Shown here: one piece after another, positions 56,741 through 64,000 of the stretch
Layout of the letters: each line of letters begins with the position of its first letter
Numbering within the stretch: the first letter of the stretch is position 1
From: Heligmosomoides polygyrus polygyrus
Taxonomy: Eukaryota; Nematoda; Chromadorea; Rhabditida; Heligmosomidae
Length of the DNA stretch: 64,000 nt
Assembly: GCA_947396885.1 (NCBI GenBank)
Contig: OX377205.1
Coordinates: 76,108,969 to 76,172,968 of the forward strand
Reading direction: 5' to 3'
Position numbers and translations under genes: made by a program
The notes under the pieces: model-generated
Seen by the model: only the letters and a program-made list of their open reading frames with translations
Told to the model about the DNA's origin: nothing
Databases searched by the model: none

Positions 56741-58175
56741 AGAAGTGGGATGGCACATTCCACAAAAGGAATGGTTAACTACGTCCTTTATCCTCCATCA
56801 GTCCTTTTCACACAGTCTATTCCTTCTTCTAAGCAACCCTCGCAGGTACCAGGACAACTAATCATCTGGTTTTGAAACATTTAGCATTCAACGTTTAGGT
56901 ATAGGCACTAGCTGACTAGTGAACATGAAGGTGCATATTTAACGTCTCGCCATAGAATGCCATGAGTCTCGGATTAGGAATTGGATGGCATTGCATTTCA
57001 TAGTTGGCGAACACATAACCAATGTCGACTCGCAGACTTACTCGGTTCAGCAGTCCTCCGCCATCAGCGATTTTCCGAGGTTATTGATGGTAGACGTGTG
57101 CCAGGCCACAGTCAAAATGGAACCTGTTTCATGGCGACGCGCGTGGATCGACGGTGTGCAAATGTTTCCGGCAACAAAAAGCGAAATGAATTAGTCTTTT
57201 TGCGAGTCGCTGACGATTTCCAGTCTTTTTGCCATCGCTCTGCAATGAATTCTGATTTCTTCGAATCGCTCGACACCGCTTAGCACCTTCGCGGTTATAC
57301 GGCGCCTCGATGTCTCGACTGGGCAAATAAGTAATTAATGTTCGCCTCGCAACTACAGTGCAAGGCCATGCCAACCTTTGTTCGCGGGTTTCCAAATTAC
57401 ACCAATGGGAAGATAGCCTAATCAGAAACGCAGTTTAGTTGGATGTGGACCATGGCAACCGGTGACGGAGTTTCTTGCCTTAGAGAATGTAATGTACGAG
57501 AGAAGACTAGGTAGGATGGCGAGACATGGTGAAGCTTCTTAACATAAGCATGGATTTGGAATCGTAGTGATTTTTCTCGCTTAACAAATTCATTGATGAT
57601 AGATGGGCTGTCGTTGTTTGTTGCGAAGATGAAGACATGCGCTCATTTAACTCCCAGGTAGATGGAGTCGAAAAATGGATAAAGGAACGAGTTTTTATAT
57701 GCTAAACGGTACGGTTAAGCTTACTGCAGCCAAGAGAAATTTTATTTAACGGATTCACCAATTAACACAAAATGCTTCGTTAAAAATAGTCGTTAGAAAT
57801 TTGCCGAAACAATTTAGCGCACACCCGGTCTCCTTCTTTCTCTTTTAATAGTGAAATGGTAAGAATTGTTCCAAGCTGACTCGCATGAGCAGTGGAGGTT
57901 CAGACATCAGGATAATTTGTACTATCGATGAATTGAAGTGAGTGACGAAGAACACTTCCCGGAATATGAACAAGCATTCCAAATAAAGGTTGCCTTATTA
58001 GGCCTTTTCTCAACCTGTTTTGTTATGTAGGATTTCTATTCAATGCCAAAATATAAGCATTCAGACTTTGCGAGCTCTTCAACAGCGTATAGCTGATGAT
58101 CAGCACACTCGAAACTTTGAGGGTAATTAGTAGAAGGTAGAGATTTTCGTAAAGCGTGATTGTAGGGGTTTTTTT
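56740..58175. other. No gene; decayed hAT end near 57740-57826
   Basis: The only assignable part is a right-end remnant of the 50760 hAT family (GTTAGAAATTTGCCG...GCGCACACCC). Two overlapping plus frames near 56981-57283 are unassigned. Confidence 0.4.
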
Positions 58176-58177
58176 TC

Positions 58178-58612
58178 AGTGTGCCGTGGGCCGCAGTAGA
58201 AACAGCTGCCGGCTGTCGCATGCACCCGATACCAGGTTCTTGATTCCGATTTCCCGTCCAGGCCAACCAAGGCTTCCATGCTTCATGGTCGGTGAATTGA
58301 CACCAGACTTTGCTAACTAGCACCTAAAATCTTCATCGACTGGCCACCGCAAGTCATTGTATAGGCCAACTACGCACTATAGCTGTGCTCGTATGACCTA
58401 TTCAAATAGGTATTCGAATGACTTTCATTCATATTTGAATACTCGAATTCGAACATTCAAAAATCGCGTTGTTCGAATACACTTGAATTCGAGTATTCGA
58501 AATTTGTGAGCGTTCGATTCCATTCGAATACTCGAAGAACTTCGGAGACCAGAAGTAGACTGCGTAGCACAAAAGGAATTGATTAACGCCGTCCTTTATC
58601 CTTGTTGTTTAC
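58178..58612 (+). repeat. SINE-1 copy split by a TTCGAATA cluster
   Basis: The head and body (58178-58385) break off after GGCCAACTACGC, and the expected continuation (AGAAGTAGACTGCGTAGCAC, CGCCGTCCTTTATCC) resumes at about 58548. Between them, 58395-58545 is the TTCGAATA palindromic sequence with inverted halves (ATTCGAATAC words). Confidence 0.7.
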
Positions 58613-59199
58613 GGTTTTTCAACATTATTTGCTTCACGTTTGCAGTCGTGAAACTTGGCAAAGGTAAGATTAAGAGGGTAAACGTCAACATTTAAAAACT
58701 CAACCCATATACGGCGCATTGGTAGAGTGCAACAAAGTTTCTGACGTCACATCAGTGTGGTTTCAACATAGAGTTCATTCCCCTGTCCAATTACACAACC
58801 GTTGCCCACCTTGCACCATGCTTGCGAAAATCTGGTCCTGAATAGGAGGGCTGAAGATCAACTACGATGAGCTATACGTATCCTCGTAATAGCAAATTAT
58901 CACGTTCGTGCGTCAACGGTAGCAGTCCAAGCACCAACTGCTGGCGATATCTAAGGTGCGAGACGTTCTTCTCTGTTCTCCCGTTGTAAAGTTCAGAAAG
59001 CCAAGTGCTACTAAGTTGAGAAATAAATATGCTCGTTTCACATTCACATCGGTTTTGCTAGCGCCCTTATGCACAGCTACTGAAGGTGGAAGCTGCATCC
59101 AACATTTAATTCCCGATTCCACACTAGAACAATTAAGTGAATAAAAGGCTTCGTATTTGATCTCATTTTCAGAATCTCTCCCTTCACTATAACAGCGGT

Positions 59200-59620
59200 C
59201 CTGTTCAATGGCTACACTTTTAGGAAGCATGGGGATACCAGTAAATAACTGAGCGCCAATGGAGCCATTTAACAGAAACAACAGGGTGCGGGTTCGAATC
59301 CCGCCCGCAACAAAATATCCTGCAACAATGTGTCCCACTTAATCAGCTGCTCCAGGCTTCAACAAATGTGGACAACAACATCATTACCAGTAGTAAGGCG
59401 TTCAGCTTAACCGATTCCGTGCTGATAGCAGTTGCCGACTCATTTCGAAATCAAGAGTAGGTGCGGATGAGCTTCGAGGATATCGCGGATGCGATAAAAC
59501 AGCGTCGGTGCTGTAAAGCGCAGCTTCTTGCGGAGGGTGCCGGTTCGAGTTCTGCTTGGTGCAAGAGTCTTGATCGCAACGAAACATACTGTAAAAACGA
59601 CTAATAGATATGTAACTATT
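59200..59620 (+). repeat. Two SINE-2 copies
   Basis: 59275-59345 has a perfect B-box (GGTTCGAATCC) and a GCAACAAAATATCCTG tail. 59500-59595 has GCGCAGCTTCTTGCGGAGG, GGTTCGAGTTC and GATCGCAACGAAACATACTG. Both are degenerate relatives of the copy at 12190. Confidence 0.5.
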
Positions 59621-62560
59621 CCACGGCAACAACAAACACAACTTGGAGAAAAAGTTCACGATGACACAACACGTTCGAATCTATCTCTTACAGGTGTAAA
59701 TTCCAGCGCGTGCTATCGTTGGAGCATCTGCCTTCCCGGAGGAAAAAGATCACCGGTCTCGTTGGTTGTGTTTTGCATTCCTCATCGCCTCGTTGGTGGT
59801 GCGGGCTGACGGTATGTAGAAGCAGACACCACCTACACTAGATAAGAAGCTGAGCAATTCATGGAATTAAATAAAAGACGAAAGTGCGAGAGCATCGAGT
59901 GGCAGTGTTTACTCTGTGACGGCAATCATGTTCAACCTATTCTTGAACTAGTGAACCTCTCTTTCTCTGAAGAACTCCGCTAAAGATAATGCTAATCGAA
60001 GGCAATTCTTTTCCGATGCAGACCAGGTATGCCTAAAAATGAATACTTTTTACCCACCAAAGGGCTAGATAGACGAAAATGGACTCTACCTTCTGAAGAT
60101 TGATGCTCAGTCAACGTGGGGAAAGCTTATTATGCGATAATCCTCACATCTGTCATGCTGTTTCTACGTGCCCTTGCTCTTACCTGCAAAAACTGTAGTC
60201 TTGCTGCTTTCCGATAGCGCAACGCTCCAGCTTGGAACCGTTTTTCGTAGCGGCTGCTACGTCGTTTTTTCTGGAAATGAATTTACCTCAAGCGTCTTTG
60301 TTGTGAAGCAATCTATTAGTGTGCAGCTGCAATCATCGAAGCATTCACTGTGGCATTGGAAACTGGAGGACCAGTAAGAAGTTTGCAGTGGTTGAAGAAG
60401 TTCCACGTTTTTGCTTCATAGGAGTGTTTCCCCTGCAAGCGGAAATCGCTGCTGATGGCTTCAGGGTAAGGGAGCAAGCCATCTGCTGTTGGGAAGATAT
60501 AGAAAAACCGTTGTGCACTTAATGTTCCGTACGCTACTAATTAAGGTCATTTGTTGAGGAGTTGCCAAGTTATCGCCATGCTGACGTCCTTGAAACCTAG
60601 GCTTGCCTAGATTCACTTTAATTTTCTTTTGTGCCTACCAGGTTTCTTTAAAAAAAACCTTACTACTGCCGAAGTTTTGACAAATTCGTCATCGTCAAGG
60701 CTTGAAAGTAGCTCGAAAGATTCTGAAACAGCGTAAATCACCCAATCAAGAACATTTTCTTCACCTTGACTCGCAACCGCGTCTTCCTAAGTATGCGTCA
60801 AAGGTATCTGCACAGACTAATTCGCGTCAGGTTCACATAGCAGCTGTAATGAGGGTTTCTTACAACTCACATAGGCGGAGAAAAGGCTAGAACTGACTAG
60901 TAAGTGAAACGCGCCCGTTTCCGTTGTTCCTGATTCACCATCTCTCACGAATCGAGATTCATGAATGACTTTCCCTAGCCCTATGTGGTTAGAGGGTAGA
61001 AGCTGAGGCATTAACTGGATTTCATAAGAGCATAGAGGTAGTTGAACGTTTGGGTAAAATTATTACATATCATTTCATCGAATCCGAATCATTTCATATA
61101 AAGAATACTGAACTTACTCTCTGTCTACATACTATCCTCGGTTAGTAAGCTTATCAATTACCCTATCACCTTAACGATCATGAATCCGGCCTCTGAAGGC
61201 CTCACGAACCTTTCTGGCCTCAGGTTCGTCTAGATGATTCAACATTGCGCATCTTAAGTCGAAGGGGTTTCTAGTTTGAGCGAGCCTCCATCCGATGTCT
61301 TCCCGTCGGGGTCGGTAAGCTTTGCCGTCCCTTTCCGTACGGGTGCTCCTTGATAGGAGCACAAAAGTAATTTTTGTCTAGAAATATTTGTTACTACTTG
61401 TGGTAGTGGTAACAAGTAATGAACAGTAAGAATAGTAAAGATATTTTTAATAACTTGAAAATTTGCAGAAAGCTCTCTCATGCATAGGCTTTTAAGTTTG
61501 GTGTAGATGATAAATAAGCATTTTCTAGACTGTTTCGATACCAATGGGAAGGAGTGTAGTTCTCCTGTGAAATACAGTTCATCACCAAAACAACTTTTGG
61601 TAAAGTGAAGGATCACAGTTCAACCTTAACCGGTAGCAATTAAATCTATCAGGTAGAGAGCATTCAGGAATGTTCTCTGCCCCTTGAGAAGTGGAAAAGG
61701 CAGAACAAGGGCTTAATTTGCAAGCCAGGCCACCATCCTACTTCATTAAAAAGATGACATAGCTGAAATCCAGGTGAACATGAAGTGCAAGGTACCACTT
61801 CTTGAAGTCCGCCGTAAGCCGTGCGTTTGAATACTACCCTTCTGCCACATTTGAATTCATTTTCCAGCTTCGAATGATGGTACTTTACCGTCATATGGCT
61901 GCGTCACAACCTTCTGGTCATATTCCGGATTATGGCTCCAAACGGCTCTGACTCACTTCACTCACAAAAAGTCATCTCGATCTCACCATCGTCTCATTTT
62001 CCAAACAGCGGTCACATGACATGAAACCGAGTAACCACTTAACGTGGGTTCTCGTGAAGGACACTCAGTCACCCTATCAATTACACAGATTTCGGCCTGC
62101 TTAATCGAACCAGTGCGACAAGTGAAGTCGGAGCTGGCTACGATTTCACCATGGCTGCGACCTTACTATTTGGCATGGTTATTACTGTCATACAGTTTTC
62201 ACTTTTACGAAGGAAACCTGCAAGACCTTCTCAAATAGTCTCACCACGCAGATCCTTTAAGCTATGTGTGTATTATAAGTTCAGTGCGTTTTCACTGAAC
62301 TTATAATACACCGCATTACATCCTAGCGATGCCACTGCCGAAGGGCATCACTCTTAAATACGCCCCAGAGACTGCAATGAGAGTGGCAAGCTCAATCGTG
62401 AGGGGAAGCACCTCAAGTGACTATTACAGGGGATTTTTTCACATGATTACCGTGAATGGAGAAAACCTAGAGGAGAAATGGTTGCAAAAAGGTTGCAGTT
62501 GCGGGTCTACAGAGCTGCTGTAGAGTAGACTTGGATCCGATGCCAAACCGGATGCCGTTT
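59620..62560. other. No gene recognised; one perfect hairpin
   Basis: Frames to 120 codons occur but without domain signatures. At 62269-62310 is an 18-bp perfect stem (TGTATTATAAGTTCAGTG) with a 6-bp loop, likely a MITE core. Confidence 0.35.
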
Positions 62561-63262
62561 TTTCAAACTCAGGTTGAAAGCATTGCGCGTACAGTGTGAT
62601 TTTTTAAAATTCCGGATCTGAAGGTGATTCAGATAGGGATGATTTTACGCAGATCGGATTCTCGGATAATTTAGATAACTGATATTGATCAGAAATCTGA
62701 AGTCCTATCCGATTTGGATGTCCAATGTGAGATCCGAAGATAAGTGAGTTATTTGGATCGTGCGAAAATTCGCTCTTGCTAAAGATGCTCCTAACTGAAT
62801 CATGAGATCTGGGACTTTCCAAGAATGCCATTGTTCGCGTAATCTTTTTAACCGATTTTGAAGAAAAAAATGCGGATTTCGAATCATCCGATGCCGAAAG
62901 GGATAATTCGAATCTAGCATTTTTATCAAAACCCGATTAAGAGTATTGTGCGAACACTGAATTTTTTGGAAAGCCTGAGTATTAGGACGATTCAAATAGG
63001 GGCCACATCCACAAGATTGGATTTTCAATCAATTTAGATAACTGATTTTAATCAGCAATCTGATGCCTCATCCGATTCTGATATCCGATGTGGAATGCAA
63101 AGATAAATCAGTTTGTAATATGATTCGAAAGTCCTCCTCGTTAAAGCTACCCATATTTGAGGCATCTCAAGATATCGAGAATTAAAAAAATGCCATTCAT
63201 TACATAGTCCTTTTTACCCGGATTTGAAAAATGATGGATTCGAATTATCTGAATCGGTGTGG
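62560..63262. repeat. Tandem dimer of the 362-bp repeat
   Basis: Two diverged copies with a period of about 362 bp (compare 62576 with 62938: AGCATTGCGCG and AGTATTGTGCG). They share the CGATTCAAATAGGG or GATTCAGATAGGG block and TTTAGATAACTGAT. A third copy is at 55235-55605. The period, satellite-like divergence and many ATCCGAT words suggest a satellite or a terminal-repeat family. Confidence 0.65.
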
Positions 63263-63282
63263 GAATGGCTTCATCATCTATA

Positions 63283-64000
63283 TAAGGTCGTTGCATATGG
63301 AATGGCCGATTTCGACTGAAAACTTTGACAGATCACAACTGTGCTTGGAAGGAATTTTATTAATCGATGTAGGCAACGTTATAATTAGTACACTTTTCCC
63401 AACGCGATAGTAGTTTAGACATTCCATCTTTGTAAAAAGCAGAACTAGGAGAAGCAATAAAACACAATAAGTCATTTTCGACATCATATTACTTGTTAAA
63501 TTTTTATCCTTCTAAATTCTTGAAAAACAATAAGCGGTAGGAACCATCTGGTGAATATGCTGGATTTGGCAGAGTTTCGTACCCCAATTCATCCAGTTTC
63601 TGGACAACAATTTTTGAAACATGCGGATGCGTGTTGCCGTGCCGTAGGATTGGGCCTCTTTGATTGACCAAAGCCGGCTGGTTTTCACTCAACTTCTGGT
63701 GCATCACTTCAGATTCGGCACAGCGTTTCTCTGCTGTGATAGTCTCTCCAGTCTTCAAGAACTTGTAGTGGACTATACCAGGTCTTCTTTCGATGGAGAC
63801 TTGGTCTCGGCATCTCCTTGTAACTCTCATTTCTGTCCAGCCGTTGTGCAGAGCGACGACGATTGCCACAAAGGATCCGTTTTCCTTCGCACGTCACGAT
63901 CCTCTCCAAAAGGCTCCCTTAGATTCCACAGCCTTAACGAAGCACAAATGTCGTGGCGCTTCAGCATCTGCTCGGCGGTCGGTTCGTGCGGGATCCATTG
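63283..64000 (-). mobile_element. Decayed mariner, cut by the window edge
   Basis: Minus-strand frames read RIVTCEGKRILC (normally CDEKW), then GIVHYKFLKTGETITAEK, ALVNQRGPILRHGNTHPH (second catalytic Asp replaced by Gly) and ELGYETLPNPAYSPDG. The C-terminal end and terminal repeat are near 63283. The N-terminal part continues beyond 64000. Frameshifts and loss of catalytic residues mark it as inactive. Confidence 0.75.

Noticed and set aside
1..64000. CRISPR array or bacterial operon
   Set aside because: No regular spacer-repeat structure and no bacterial gene arrangement; the tandem arrays have no unique spacers.

Overview
The window looks like a piece of a parasitic nematode chromosome, probably a strongylid or hookworm-type worm. 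The evidence is a spliced nematode cuticle collagen gene, short introns with TTTCAG-type acceptors, and dense mariner, BEL/Pao, RTE, Penelope-like, hAT and tRNA-derived SINE remnants. There is no bacterial gene organisation. Most of the short open frames are chance frames inside repeats.

Three host loci can be reconstructed from splice sites. (1) 3646-3320 (-) is the 5' end of a DXO/RAI1-type decapping exonuclease gene. Its second exon stops at a 0.9-kb mariner whose ends are TTAGGG followed by a long G run. (2) 25909-11166 (-) is a 16-exon gene of about 709 codons. All its exon phases match. From N to C it encodes two AT-hooks, a SUZ12-like helical and beta region, a run of SPRK/SPKSPVK repeats, a degenerate SUZ12-type zinc finger and a VEFS-box. 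I call it a divergent SUZ12, a Polycomb PRC2 subunit, and it is the main discovery here. (3) 46583-44651 (-) is a three-exon cuticle collagen of 294 residues with a TATA box and a furin-like RQKR site.

Layout: 1-5 kb, DXO fragment plus mariner and a G-run foldback element. 6.6-10 kb, a nested foldback element and a 1,243-bp mariner. 11-26 kb, the SUZ12-like gene, with a head-to-head mariner palindrome, a second G-run mariner, a Penelope-like element, an AT-rich palindromic satellite and SINEs in its introns. 26-34 kb, intergenic repeats: palindromes, MITEs and three sets of minisatellites. 34.8-39.5 kb, a foldback element split by the 5' half of a BEL/Pao retrotransposon (LTR, primer-binding site, a long higher-order tandem repeat in the leader, gag). 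40-46 kb, SINEs, an RTE 3' end and the collagen. 48-53 kb, a deleted mariner-type element and a hAT element with an 8-bp target duplication that carries an RTE fragment. 54-64 kb, SINEs, a MITE, a 362-bp tandem dimer and a mariner cut by the window edge.

The host genes are unrelated in function: mRNA 5'-end quality control, chromatin silencing and cuticle. The repeats are layered by nested insertion, so relative ages can be read from which element interrupts which.
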